Assembly (NCBI GenBank): GCA_021397835.1
Contig: JAJFZO010000022.1
Span: 1 to 64,000 of the forward strand
Source: Moringa oleifera
Taxonomy: Eukaryota; Streptophyta; Magnoliopsida; Brassicales; Moringaceae
Reading direction: 5' to 3'
Length of the DNA: 64,000 nucleotides
Shown: positions 25,458 to 37,380 of the stretch, in pieces
Position numbering within the stretch: the first letter of the stretch is position 1
Layout: each line of letters starts with the position of its first letter
Position numbers and translations under genes: made by a program
Notes under the pieces: model-generated
Seen by the model: the letters and a program-made list of their open reading frames with translations, nothing else
Databases searched by the model: none
What the model was told of the DNA's origin: nothing

Positions 25458-26366
25458 GACACACACACACCAGGAGATTTTGGACTCCATTAACCCCTTA
25501 TTCATTTCTACTTACCCCAGCAACATATGTCAGGGATCACATCAGGCATAAAGCATCAAGCAATTTATATCTACCAGAACAAAAATAAAAGAACTAAATT
25601 GCAGAACTTTGGAAGCAGATTTTTAGTTTTGATAATTGGGCTCACGCTCTTAATATTCTAAGAAAGCCACTGAAACCGTAAACTGAGAAAACCAAATTCA
25701 TGAATCCCATATAAATGGTTTACAAAGATTCTCTAACCACTATGTAAATTTAGAAAACTGAAATGGCCAAGTCAAAGCAATTGCAACAATCAATAATTCT
25801 AAGAAACTTTGCAACTCATTTTCTTTCAACTTGCATGCAAAGAATTGTAAAAAGGCCACCTCAAGAAAATTAATCTTTGAACATCTCCGAAGCCATACCA
25901 AGTAAATTTATCAGATTACTCCCCTTTTCCCTTATCTCTCTCATCAACTACGCACATTCAGAAAAATTAACAAAGAAGTGGAAGAAGAAGGCAGTGATTA
26001 ATTTCTGAAGACCAAAAAACGTTTTTTTTTTTACAAGCAACTGGAACGCCAGATAAAACCAAGGGAGGAATTCTTCCTCCCTTTTCTTCTAATCCGCTAA
26101 ACACAAAATCTGACACCAATCAATTCAAAACAAGCAGAAAATATGGGCTCATAAGGCAATAAACACGGCGTAAATAGAAGCTCACCAGCTTCAGCAGGAG
26201 GAAGTGGCTTGGACGGAAGCTTAGCCGGCTTAGCTGGCTGAGACTGAGCTTGAGCAGGGGCAGCTTTCTTGGGCTTCTCAAGTTTCTGCTGCTGAGCAGC
26301 AATCAACTGAGTTGGGTCCTCAGTGTCATCGTCACCCAAGAGGTCAAAAGGGTTCGTCGTTGCCAT
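22229..26366 (-). CDS. RGGA: RGG-box mRNA-binding protein (HABP4/SERBP1 family)
   Basis: Seven exons join in phase to 360 codons plus stop: 26366-26186, 25103-24794, 24683-24618, 24494-24362, 23035-22877, 22792-22736, 22405-22229, all with GT-AG introns. The product starts MATTNPFDLLGDDD, the Stm1-type N terminus. Exon 2 (residues 61-164) is rich in Gly-Arg (GYGRGRGGGRGYGRGRGGG), an RGG box. Exons 3-4 contain GAGRGNWGTPTDEIP and an acidic Glu/Ala stretch. Exon 5 (231-283) holds the conserved EMTLEEYEKIREEKR block of the HABP4_PAI-RBP1 domain. A second Gly-Arg run and the FPTLGGK end are in exon 7. Length and motifs match Arabidopsis RGGA (about 355 aa), a cytosolic/perinuclear RNA-binding protein linked to stress tolerance. 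Divergent from the PPR gene. Confidence in family is very high; the exact paralogue (RGGA/B/C) is less sure. Confidence 0.93.
22614..22629. repeat. Poly-A run in intron 6 of the RGG-box gene
   Basis: About 16 A on the plus strand, equivalent to a T-run in the transcript upstream of the acceptor of exon 7. Confidence 0.7.
25426..25470. repeat. (AT)n(AC)n microsatellite in intron 1 of the RGG-box gene
   Basis: Alternating AT run with a short break, then an AC run of about six units. Intron 1 is 1,082 bases long and has no other feature I recognise. Confidence 0.9.
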
Positions 26367-28039
26367 TTCTCGCTTCGACACTCCTGAAATATATGGACTC
26401 AGATCAAAAACCCCGGCTTTCAAGTGGTTAACGAGGGAATATAACCAAAAAACCCTAGTGCTTGTTTAAAGCCATGAGGTAATTGATCCAAGGTTTGCAC
26501 AAGGCCGATAAATTAGCGAAAGCTAGATGGCGAAGAGCGTTTGGGAGGCGAGAAAAAGGAAGAGTGAAGCGATGAGAGGCTTGGAAAAACCTAGCCAATG
26601 CGGCAGAGAAAGGAAAGTGAGGCAAAGCCTAATCTTAAAAACCCTACTGGGAAATGTTAGGCTGCGAGAGGGTTCACGTCAAACATTGTTAGGGCTTGTT
26701 TTTTTTTAGCAAGAGAATACCAATTTTTCTGTTTTATTATTTATCATATCTGACACAAATTAAATAAAAAATATTTTCTTCCCTTTCAAATATTCCCAGA
26801 ATTGGCAAATGAGTTTTCTTGCTTTATTATTTCCTATTTTATCATTTATTTTTTTATTTTTTAAATATAAAATATTTTCTCCAACTCAATGAGATTAATG
26901 TTATTCATTAATTTATAAAAATAACTCCATCAAATTGTTTATTTGAAGTTTAACATTTTAATTAAATTAAATGTATTTAAAAGATAAAAATATTTATATT
27001 TAAAATTTCACAAGAATTTTTTAAAATAATTATTAAATTAGTTTAAATTATATTTTTACTTAAAATTTTTTTTAAAAAAGTTTATTAAATCATTTTGAAT
27101 CCATTAAATATATAGCATATTTACTTACTAATAATTTAAATGGTAAGAATCAAGATTGATAAAAATCGAAATAGGTAGATATAGATTCAGAATAAAATGT
27201 TTACTTAACTTTTAAGGATCAAGATTGAAATCTAATTCATATATTTATTTTGATTCAAAATCAAAAGAAAATATTACAAATTTAATTATATATTTTTAAG
27301 TAGATTTATATATTTCTAATCATTATTATATATTTTAATAATTATTATAATTTTGAAAATATTGATAAATATTATTTATAAATATATGTATATATTAAAA
27401 TAGATTTAAAAAATATCATCAATTTTTTACCCATAATAAATTTTTTAATTTTGCTCATATATTTGTGATAAAAATAATGATGAAAAATTAGGATATTTTT
27501 GATTTATTGATTTTATATTTTATTTATATATTTTAAAAATATTAATGAAAATTAATTCTCATGAGGGCTTAGCATTGTCACTCTTACTTTTTAACTTTGA
27601 ATTTATATAAAATTTGTATTTTTTATTCTCATTTCATGATAAAAATGATAAAAAAATATAAAATTCATTTTAATTTCCTATTTCGATTCTCTATACCTAA
27701 TTAGTACGTCATTAATTATTTTGAGATAAAACTTCATTGCTTTAAATTTAAATATATTGGTTTTACATAAAAGAAATAAAGAAACGTTTCTACAGCTAAA
27801 TTGCCTTTTATGACTCATCAACTAACTCGAAGAATATGCCATGTGGTCTACAACCAGTGAGTCTCACGCTTCTTCGTTGAGCAGTTAATGTCCTTTAATT
27901 GTGGGTATAGCGGTTGCTCTCAATTGATTTTGTTTGCTTCAAAAGGGAGGCAGCCGTGCTGGGGACAGGGCTGGAGAGCTTAGAAGCTGTAGCCCATTTA
28001 GCTGGAGAGTCCTTTGGGTCTGCTCCTTATGACAAATAA
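26367..28039. promoter_or_regulatory. Shared upstream region of divergent RGG-box and PPR genes
   Basis: The two start codons face away from each other over 1.67 kb. The 300 bases next to the RGG-box gene (26367-26700) are clearly richer in G+C and probably hold its 5' UTR and core promoter. 26710-27780 is A+T-rich and looks like decayed repeat sequence. The last 200 bases before the PPR start are again mixed composition. I did not assign a TATA box with confidence. Confidence 0.5.
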
Positions 28040-30079
28040 ATGCATCGTCACAGGAAGTCCTCGCCTTTCCTCAAGGTTTTCTCGATATCCAAACGTCATT
28101 TCTCACGTTTGTCTGTCTTCAGAGTCCAAAACCCAGATGCCAACCCGAACAGAGAAGCCATCCCCTCCAATTTCTCTTCCCTTTCATTACGCGAAAGCCA
28201 CTTGGTTCCCTCCGGTATCATGACCGCGAGAAGTCAAACCTCCCATGTTCTTAATAAATCTACATCATCATGTTTTCATAAGTGTAATGATGTAATTTCG
28301 TCAAATAAGATCATTTCTGGCTATATTCGTTCAGGTGATTTAGATTCCGCTCTTAGTGTGTTCAATAGCATGACGGTTAAGAACATAGTTACATGGAATT
28401 CAATGTTGGCTGGGATCTCTAAAAAGCCGGGGAAACTGAAAGAAGCACTAGAGCTGTTTGGTAAAATTCCTGAACCGGACACTGTTTCATATAACATCAT
28501 CTTAGCTTGCTATTTACAGAATTCCGATACAGAAAGTGCTTCAATTTTCTTCAATAGAATGCCCATGAGGGACACTGCTTCATGGAACACAATGATATCG
28601 GGTTTTGCCCAGAAAGGCGAGATGGTCAAAGCACGGGAATTGTTTTTGACAATGCCAGAAAAAAATAGTGTTACATGGAGCGCGATGATTTCTGGGTATG
28701 TCCAATGTGGGCAACTTGATGTGGCTGTGGAGTTATTTGAGGCTGCTCCAGTTAAGAGTGTGGTAGCATGGACAGCAACGATCACTGGGTACATGAAGTT
28801 TGGAAAGACTGAGTTAGCAGAGAGGTTATTTCAAGATATGCCCGTGAAGAATTTGGTGACATGGAACGCTATGATTGCTGGTTATGCAGATAATTCTAGA
28901 GCTGAGGATGGTTTAAAGCTTTTCAGGATGATGTTGAGATGTGGCATTAGGCCAAACCCATCAAGCTTGAGCAGTGTTTTGTTGGGTTGTAGTCAGTTAT
29001 CTGCATTTCAATTGGGCAAGCAAATCCATCAGCTGGTCTGCAAATCTCCCTTGTGTAATGATACAACTGTGGGGACTTCTTTGATCAGTATGTATTGCAA
29101 GTGTGGAAATCTGGGAGATGCTTGGAAATTGTTTCTAGAGATACCAAAAAAAGATGTTGTCACTTGGAATGCAATGATTTCTGGATTTGCTCAACATGGG
29201 CAAGGGGTAAAAGCTCTTAGCTTGTTTGATGAGATGAGGGACAAGGGATTAAAGCCTGATTGGATCACTTTCGTTGCACTACTATTGGCTTGCAACCATG
29301 CAGGAATGGTAGAGATGGGGCGTCAATATTTTCATATAATGGTGAGGGATTATGGAGTTGAAGCTAGAGCAGATCACTATACATGTATGATTGACCTTCT
29401 TGGTCGAGCTGGTAAGCTAGTTGAAGCTGTAGACTTGATCGAGAAAATGCCTTTCAAACCACACGCTGCTATATTTGGAACTCTTCTGGGTGCTTGTAGG
29501 ATTCACAAGAACTTAGAGATGGCTGAGTTTGCTGCCAAGAACTTGCTTAATCTTGATCCAACTAGTGCAGCTGGTTATGTCCAACTTGCCAATGTTTATG
29601 CAGCAATGAACAAATGGGATTATGTTGCAAAAGTTCGACAATTGATGAAAGAAAATAAGATTGTGAAGACACCTGGGTATAGTTGGATTGAGATAGGAAC
29701 CATTGTTCATGAGTTCAGATCAGGTGATAGGATTCACCCTGAACTGGCTTCTATACATGAGAAATTGAAGGAGTTAGAGAAGAAAATGAAGCTTGCAGGT
29801 TATGTCCCTGATCTTGAATTTGCATTACATGACGTGGGAGAAGAACAGAAAGAGCAGCTTTTATTATGGCACAGTGAAAAGCTAGCCATTGCCTTTGGAC
29901 TTCTCAAAGTGCCATTAGATACCCCTATCCGAGTGTTTAAAAACTTGAGAGTTTGTGGAGACTGCCACCATGCCACCAAGTACATATCAGTAATAGAAAG
30001 AAGGGAAATTATTGTGAGAGATACTACAAGGTTTCACCATTTCAAGGATGGGTCTTGCTCTTGTGGTGACTACTGGTAA
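28040..30079 (+). CDS. PLS-DYW pentatricopeptide repeat protein, mitochondrial RNA editing
   Basis: Single exon of 679 aa. The first 60 or so residues are rich in Arg, Ser and Phe and poor in acids, typical of a mitochondrial presequence. From about residue 85 there are around ten PPR units; the early ones are S-type, recognisable by repeated [20 protein letters not shown] lines. An E/E+ region follows (about 500-585, including the PGYSWIEI box). A complete DYW deaminase domain ends the protein: HSEKLA at 611 (His and Glu of the active site), CGDCH at 639-643, HH near 656, CSCGDYW at the C terminus. Family members bind one or a few organellar transcripts and deaminate C to U. Catalytic and zinc residues are all present, so it should be active. 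It resembles Arabidopsis At4g16835, which also lies beside an RGG-box gene. A second in-frame Met (about residue 61) is a less likely start because it would remove the presequence. Confidence 0.93.
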   Translation: MHRHRKSSPFLKVFSISKRHFSRLSVFRVQNPDANPNREAIPSNFSSLSLRESHLVPSGIMTARSQTSHVLNKSTSSCFHKCNDVISSNKIISGYIRSGDLDSALSVFNSMTVKNIVTWNSMLAGISKKPGKLKEALELFGKIPEPDTVSYNIILACYLQNSDTESASIFFNRMPMRDTASWNTMISGFAQKGEMVKARELFLTMPEKNSVTWSAMISGYVQCGQLDVAVELFEAAPVKSVVAWTATITGYMKFGKTELAERLFQDMPVKNLVTWNAMIAGYADNSRAEDGLKLFRMMLRCGIRPNPSSLSSVLLGCSQLSAFQLGKQIHQLVCKSPLCNDTTVGTSLISMYCKCGNLGDAWKLFLEIPKKDVVTWNAMISGFAQHGQGVKALSLFDEMRDKGLKPDWITFVALLLACNHAGMVEMGRQYFHIMVRDYGVEARADHYTCMIDLLGRAGKLVEAVDLIEKMPFKPHAAIFGTLLGACRIHKNLEMAEFAAKNLLNLDPTSAAGYVQLANVYAAMNKWDYVAKVRQLMKENKIVKTPGYSWIEIGTIVHEFRSGDRIHPELASIHEKLKELEKKMKLAGYVPDLEFALHDVGEEQKEQLLLWHSEKLAIAFGLLKVPLDTPIRVFKNLRVCGDCHHATKYISVIERREIIVRDTTRFHHFKDGSCSCGDYW

Positions 30080-31654
30080 GTTTACACAGTTTCATTGCAC
30101 AGTGAGGTTTTTCCTGGAGGATTTCAATTCATTGCCTGTGCTAGGAAGGTAATCAACTTATGCCAAGAATTCATTATATATGGAAAGGATAATACTAATT
30201 CAGGTTTCTGCTGATCCAGATCACTTGGTCAAGTGGGCAGGGTGAGTTAAGCTCTAGTTGTATATATAGAGAAATACATTGCAGCTTTTGAAGCCCTTAT
30301 TCTTCCACATTTCAAGCACTTTTGGTGGTTGCAGGCTCTATAAAAGCTAACAGCTCATTGGATTAGCTGCCAAGGGCTTCCTTGATCTTTAATCAGATGA
30401 TTGCACCGGGTAGTCTAACTCATTGATTTCCACTGAGAAATAAACAAGATAGAGCTATCTTCCTAAAGCTTGTCCAAGATTGAATACCAGCAGAGGAAAG
30501 TAAGTGTTTTTTTGAGTAAGCCGTGGTTCATGAATCATGAAGTTGTAGGATTCTTCAAGAGTCAACTTATACGTTAAATCTTGAATTAGGGGACAAGTGT
30601 TTGGATAGAGTGGAGAAGATAAGAGAGAATATTTACTTGAAAAGAGAGCAGTTTGTTTTGTATTACTCAGTCTTGAAATGTTCTCTGGAGCTTGACTGTG
30701 GTACACAGTGAACGCCACGGAAATAAGATGGAATGATAAATGAGAAAGACAAGATGGGGTCTGCAGTCATGGTGGGTGACACCAAGCTTTGAAGAAGGAT
30801 CAAGAATTAAATTGAATTTCCTGTGGAGGATCTTGCAATCCAGGGACAAAGGCCATGAAATCTATGTCAGACTCCATTAAGGCCATATCAGGATGACAGT
30901 ATTTCCAACAAGTAACTTCATAATCAAACCATTCCTTACCTGCTTAGTGAAAACTTTATTGATCTTTTTTCGCTTTTTTAAACCATGGGAAAGGTCAGTT
31001 CCATATCTAATCACCCTGCATTAAAAATACAGCATTTGCTTATCTGATTCTTCACATAATAAAGAGTACGACATTGAAGAATGAAGGACAGCCATGGACA
31101 GCCATGGCGGGACTAGTGAGGAAAGATTCTTTAACATAGCACCAAACTGGCTGTGTACCTATGGGCAAGAAGTAAGATGGGTATTCGGATTAGCCAAATC
31201 TCATGACCTATCCATGATTTTCCTTTAGCCATTGGACTTCCCATTCTTCAATCATTCTCCTACCAACGAGAGAACAAGTTATGTGCAAGTCACATCTTGA
31301 TGTATAGAACTTCCACTAGAGCCTTTCACCAACTAACTGCATAGATTTGAAATATTTGTTGCAGTTGCCAGCACAGTTTGCAAAGATAATTAATGACCAG
31401 AGCTTCTTGGCAACAAAGGGTAAGAGGCAGAACAAAGCAAATACTACTATTCACCATTGTTCCTAATTTATACAAACGGTTTTCTTTTTCCAACAATCAA
31501 ATACATTGAAAAGAATGACAGTTTTAGCAAAGTGTTGAAACAAGTGACAAGATTAAGTGAATCATGACAAGTAATCTTCTTAAAGTCAATGCAGTAAGAA
31601 ACTAGTTTTACAAGCCAGAAACATCAAATGTTAACTAGCTAACACTAATCATCT
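30080..31654. other. Spacer between convergent PPR and Rab genes
   Basis: Mixed composition, probably the 3' UTRs of both neighbours. Short open frames here (for example 30455-30718 minus) have no recognisable domain and no typical gene context, so I do not call them. Confidence 0.5.
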
Positions 31655-34483
31655 TTAAGAAGAGCAGCAACCAGACTTTTGATTGACTGGCTGTCCGCGA
31701 ATCTGCACTGTTGGAGGCCTGGCATTGTTCATAGCTGGTTGACTTGCCATCCTGCATATAAGCAAGAACGCAGAGTTAGCATACTGGCCCATCATCTTGA
31801 AGGTAACAAGAGAAGTACTCTTAATCTATTGGAAAAAGGACTGCTGTTTTCTTTCTATTTCTGACTATAAAATGTAAGATGATGGTGCAGTACCTAGTCT
31901 TGATCTCGGCAGCCATAGCCATGAAAGCCTGCTCCACATTAGTGGCATTCTTTGCACTTGTTTCCATGAAAGGAATCCCAATTTCATCCGCAAATGCCTA
32001 TACAGAAAAAGTGAGTCCAGTGATGAGAACCCAAATCTTTTTGAATAGCTGAGTACAACAAATTTGAATTCAACAACAATTCATTAAGGAAACTGAAAGT
32101 AGTTTTACCTTAGCTGTCTCATAGGACACAACTTTCTGGGATGTAAGGTCACACTTGTTACCAACTAGAAGTTTGTTCACATTTTCACTTGCATATCTGT
32201 CAATTTCGTTCAACCATTGTTTGACATTGTTGAAGCTCTCTTGGTCTGTGACATCATAAACAACCTGCAAAGAAAGCCTAACATAAGGAGCAAGCTCCAA
32301 AGCAGACCAATAGTAAGAGAAAATGATGAACTCACAATAATGCCATGAGCTCCTCGGTAGTAGCTGCTAGTGATTGTCCTAAAACGTTCTTGACCTGCAG
32401 TGTCCCACTGCATGTGGAATTGGAAGAAAAAGTCAATCAACTACAATATAACCAGAAAGTTATGCTCAAGAACAGAATATGCTTGACGATACATGATATG
32501 TCTAATCTCAAATTCTCTAATGAATATCACAAAATGATATAATTTATAAGCAACAATAAGCTCCCAAAGCAGAAATAGAATTTAGTAAACTACGAATCCC
32601 ATCTCTATTTGAATCAAAATTCTGAAAAACAAAGCCAAGACACAAGGCAAATCAAGAACTTACAATTTGAAGTTTAATAGTTTTCCCGTCCTGTTCAACA
32701 GTGCGGATTTTCTGCATAAAGGCATACAAAAGTAATTAAGTTTGCGTATTTACATTTAATTCACAATTATAAGGCCCAAGATGCATTAACGGCTTACAAA
32801 GTCAACTCCAATAGTGCTGATGTAGCTATCCAGATATGAATCATCCTGTTTCCACAAAAACAAATAAGACGATTAAAGAAAGCAAAAGGGTTACATTGTC
32901 AAGCATTTCTACAGGTATTGAAGACAAGAACCATTAATCAATTACCCAGTGATATCAACATAACAGTTTAAGTTTATATAAACAACTCCCCAGGCAATTT
33001 TCCCCATTTGATTCTATGAAGCATGCGAAGCAAAATACTAACTACCGGGGAAGAAAAAATGGGTTCATCCAAGAAAAATTTCACAGAAGCTTATCTGAAA
33101 TTCCACCACAACCTAAATGATATTAAATTTTTTTATTACAAAAAAAAAATAATTGTGAGCAGGTCAGACAACAAGAAAGAGGGAAAAAAGAAATAGACAA
33201 TTCTTTAAAATTCCTTAAAAAGTTAGAACAATAAACCATATTTACTGAAGCAGTTGAAGGGGGGGGGGGGGGGGGGGGGGGGGGAGGAGAGAAGAGTTTA
33301 AAGAACTCATCAGATTAACTAAGAAGAAATGCAAACGGATGGAATAACTTACAGCAAACCTCAGAAGCAAACAGGATTTGCCAACACCAGAGTCTCCAAT
33401 GAGCAAAAGCTTAAACAAATAATCACTGCAAATATGAAAACAGCAAAATTAATACATACTCACACAAGGTTCCATCAAAGATCCCTTAGCAAGAACAAGC
33501 ACAACAAAAATACAAAAACATTGCTGCATAAAGACTTAGATGTTCACATTTATTTCAGTTGCCTCAACACATGACCATGTTACATAGATACTCAGAGAAT
33601 CAAGATATATGCAGACAAGTCCATAGCACCTTCATTCACACTAAGCCAGGATAACATACATTTATGTATGAACATATTTAAACAAATAACAGACATATGA
33701 CAGCTACTGTATGTAACACTCTAGAGAAACCATCAACCGAATTCCTTTCATGTATACCATTTCCTGAGGCAACATATGATGTGGTTCACTAAGAACTGTA
33801 AATTAATTTCTAGCAAAAAAAAGAAAGAACTCCAAATTAATTCTTTTAAACCCAGGAGGAATTAAAGCATACAATGAAATATAACTAACACATATAATAC
33901 ATGTACACAGATCAGGGCAATCTCGTATTCATTAAAGCAAAAGGAATTTATTCCTTCCATAGCTTAGCCAAAACTCAATCAAATGTTGCACATTTCCACT
34001 TTAGTACTTACTGAAACATCAAATCTATTACCACAACAGATCTTTTCAACTGATGCCCAAAGCAGCAATTCACACCTTACTTTTTACCCAATTCGACAAG
34101 GAATCCAAAAACCAATGAGAATTCAACCACAACATCTAAAAGGATATAATTGCTCACAGATAACCATGTCATTTAAATCAACCCAAAATCCGGTCAATGG
34201 ATCCAAAATCAAACCAAGTCGATCTAAGAAATCAATTATATGATTCATCCCCAATCAAACAAAGCCAAAAAGAATCACAACCCAAAACTATCAAAACCGT
34301 AACTTGAAAGACAAAATACAGAACCAAAATCACCTTCCCTTCACAACAGTTCACCACAGATCCCATCATACGAAATCAAAACCACACATGAATTTAACGC
34401 ATACGAAAGAAAAAGTAAAAAGCATCCAACTTTGACTGTCTCACAAATTAAGGTTAAATCGAAGCTTACTATTCGGGGTTCAT
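31655..34483 (-). CDS. RABD2: Rab1-type small GTPase (RABD2)
   Basis: Eight exons join in phase to 203 codons plus stop: 34483-34470, 33425-33353, 32845-32798, 32711-32664, 32407-32336, 32264-32109, 31997-31894, 31751-31655. The start is [18 protein letters not shown], with the P-loop GDSGVGKS at 15-22. Switch I follows with STIGVDFKIRTVE, then WDTAGQERF at 62-70, NKCD at 121-124 and SAK at 151-153. The protein ends in GCCSS, the double-cysteine signal for geranylgeranylation. These features and the length are those of plant RABD2/Rab1, which controls ER-to-Golgi vesicle transport. All GTP-binding residues are intact. The tiny first exon (14 nt, ending in the middle of Tyr5) is a usual trait of this gene family. 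The subfamily is certain; which RABD2 paralogue it is cannot be told. Confidence 0.95.
33259..33284. repeat. G26 homopolymer in intron 2 of the Rab gene
   Basis: Twenty-six consecutive G on the plus strand (C in the transcript), about 70 bases downstream of the exon 2 donor. Such runs are rare in plant introns and prone to length errors in sequencing. Confidence 0.9.
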
Positions 34484-34590
34484 GGTTGCGCGGCGGTAGG
34501 ATCTTGTGCTTCACGAGGCTTTAGACCGATACCGGAGCTATATGTATTTTCCTTCGAGAAATTGGCCGAGAATTTGGACGTGTCGTCGGC

Positions 34591-34595
<5 letters not shown>

Positions 34596-34630
<35 letters not shown>
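34596..34630. repeat. (GA)n microsatellite upstream of the Rab start codon
   Basis: About 17 GA units, read as CT in the sense of the gene, 113-147 bases before the ATG. The position fits the 5' UTR or core promoter, where CT/GA runs are common in plants. Open frames across it are artefacts. Confidence 0.9.
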
Positions 34631-34632
<2 letters not shown>

Positions 34633-34799
34633 ATGAAAAAAGAAAGGAGAAATGTAAGGAATTGAAGAAGGATGCGTATCGTGGTTTGATTTTAATGCAT
34701 GTAAGTGGGCAGGGGGGAGGGGGGTTGGGGTGATGTGGCAACAGCAACCGACGGATGCCATCTGTTGGGCACTTGTGTTGTAATTACAAAACTACCCAC

Positions 34800-35555
34800 T
34801 CCTTTCCTTACAACTACCGTCTTTTTATTAACAAACTAATATTCTCTTCTGTATCTTTTATTTATTAATAGTCTTTTTCCTTACTTTAATTTGTTTCGTT
34901 TCTCATTTTGTATAGTAATTTATGTGAATGCAATATCAACCTTTTGAGATTTATTTTTAAATAAATTTTAATTTTTAAAACTATTTTAATAAATGTTAAT
35001 TTGTTGATTATACTTAAATTGATATAAAAATTAGAAATATTTTTATTATTAAAATATTTAAAAAATATTTGAGTGAATTTTATATTTTATTTTAAGTTTA
35101 TCTTTTAATTTTAAATAATTTTTTATTTATAATTATTTTTATAATTTTTTAAAATTTTTGATAATATAAATTTTTTAAAATATATTTTTAGTACTAAAGA
35201 TTTTAAATTTTTTATAATGACAATTGGAATATTTTTATATTTAATTCAAAATTCGTAATAAAGAATTTTTAATTTGAATATTTTCAATTTTTAAGTATTT
35301 TAATAGAATTGATTTGATGAAAAATGATAAATCAATATTTATTTAAATTTTTCTAAAAAAATAAATTTGTTTGAATAAAGAGAATGCACTTTACTCATAA
35401 TTTAGTTTTTTATGAATTTATTTTTTAAAATTATAAAAACTACAGAAATAAATAAAAATTTCAAAACAAGATGTAAAAGCTATAACATATTTCTTTAAAT
35501 TATTTATTTCAATCACTCCAATAAAAATGTGTATTTCATAATATATAGAAGTACA
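34800..35555. other. A+T-rich spacer with old MITE-like sequence
   Basis: No gene. 34930-35300 resembles the interior of the MITE that follows. Confidence 0.4.
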
Positions 35556-35563
35556 TTAAATTT

Positions 35564-36113
35564 TGGGTAAATGTCTCATAAAACTCTAATATTTACCCAT
35601 ATTATTAATCAAATTTTTATGTTTAAAAAAATAATAAATCAGACCTTAATATTTTAATTTGGTTTAAATTAATTTTTAATTTAAATAATTATAAAAAATT
35701 AGAGATATTTTTGTTATTGAAATACTCTAAAAATAATTTAAATGAATTATTGGTAGTATTTTAGGTCCATTTCTCAAATTAATTTGAATAATTTTTGATA
35801 GAGATCTATTTTTTGTGAATTTTTTAAAATTTTGACATTGTGAATTTTAAAATACTATATGTTTCTGAGCACTCAAAAAAATTTGAAACTTTTTGTGACA
35901 GTAATTTGAATATTTTTTTGTATTTATGAAAAAATTTAAGTCAAAATTCCTTATATAAAATTTTTAATTTGAATATCTTTAATTTTTAAATTTTTTAATA
36001 AAGTTCAATTTAAATCAAATTAATGGATTAAGGTTGAATTTGTTATGTTTTAAATATAAAGGTTCGATTAATAATAAACAAATAAATATCAAGATTTTAC
36101 AAAACTTTTACCC
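35564..36113. mobile_element. Non-autonomous DNA transposon (MITE), about 0.55 kb
   Basis: Imperfect terminal inverted repeats of roughly 60 bases: the left end 'gggtaaatgtctcataaaac' and the reverse complement of the right end 'gggtaaaagttttgtaaaat' clearly correspond, and both continue into 'attattaatc(a/g)aa'. The element is flanked by TTAAATTT on each side (35556-35563 and 36114-36121), an 8-bp duplication possibly extending to 9. No coding capacity. An 8-9-bp duplication points to the hAT or Mutator superfamily. Confidence 0.75.
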
Positions 36114-36121
36114 TTAAATTT

Positions 36122-37380
36122 ATGAAAGACAAACAAAATGTTACTAAAATCAAATAAATAATTTTTAAAGATATTTTTTAATTTTATTTAAAATTATTTT
36201 TATCAAAAATCATCACTTAAATATCAAAGTGTTTCCAATTAAACATTTGTTAACGTTCACTTATTTTATTATAGATCTTTATCAACTTTAAATGTCAAAC
36301 TGCTATGGTCAATGAAAAATCGAATTTTAATTTTGGTAGCTTTTAGAGATGTTATCAACTAACATGATGACATTTGGCACACGTAATTTCATAAATATTA
36401 TCACATTTACAACCGCATATAAAAAAATTAATGAAATCACATAATAAAAATATGTATAAATTTATTAAATTTATATTTTCATGCACTTTAAAAATCTTCT
36501 TTATAAGTTTTCTTCTTTAGTATATATATTTTTTGAAGTTTAACTTTGTGGCTTAAAAATAATATATTTTTAAAAATAATTTTTTCTTAAAAAACAAAAT
36601 TTTGGTCAAACCAAATTATAGGTCACCATTTCTTTTTATTATTATTATTATTATTAAGTAGAACCTTTAAAACTATATGAAGAATAGGTTGACCGCAAGC
36701 TTCTCAATCTAAACCTAGATTGTATTTTCTTCAACAAAAAATAATTAAAATAAATAATAATAATAATAATATATACCGTTATGATTTTGACATGTATTAT
36801 AAAACCATAAGATCATTTTCATTATTTAGATCCTTAAGGGACATCATTAATATGATTATGAGACACCAATTCCTTTAACAATGACATCTGTTTGATTTTA
36901 TGCAAAACGACAAGTTTTAAGAATTTGTGACACTATAAATTGTGCGGCATGAAATATATTTTTATACAAAATAATTTATCATCAGACGATAAAATCCTAA
37001 GGTTAGGAAATGCTCACGTAATTATCGGGAAAGCCCGATTATGTATTGAGACCTTCAAGTAAGGATTGAGATTAAAATCCGAGGATTAAATTAATTATCC
37101 ATTTTGTCAAGCTTTTTAAAATAATTTTTGATGAATTTATATTATTATTAAAATAATAATAAGATTATTAACAATAATGCCTATTAATTTTTCCTGTTAA
37201 TAATGGTATTAATAATCTTAAATAATAAAACAAATTTTAATAACAAAAAGATGCATTTTGAATGCAGATTACAATTAAATAAATATTATTGAATTAATCA
37301 ACTGAGGGAAAAACGAAAAATATAGATAAAAAAAGATATAGAAGGGTGTTTTGGTCATTTCAGTGCAAAGTAACATGTAA
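36122..37380. other. A+T-rich intergenic stretch
   Basis: Nothing recognised apart from short ATT/ATA runs (36635-36655, 36755-36770). Confidence 0.4.

Noticed and set aside
26527..26709. Short plus-strand frame with Lys/Arg-rich product
   Set aside because: It lies in the G+C-rich upstream region of the RGG-box gene and has no domain or splice context.
27100..27720. Possible inverted-end element around 'aatcgaaatagg'
   Set aside because: Only a short match between the ends and no target duplication; too weak to call.
28510..29985. Minus-strand frames opposite the PPR gene
   Set aside because: Shadows of the strongly coding plus strand.
30455..30849. Small minus frames between the PPR and Rab genes
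   Set aside because: No domain; the region is better explained as 3' UTR.
34480..34761. Frames on both strands near the Rab start with Ser-Leu or Arg-Glu runs
   Set aside because: Produced by the (GA)n repeat.
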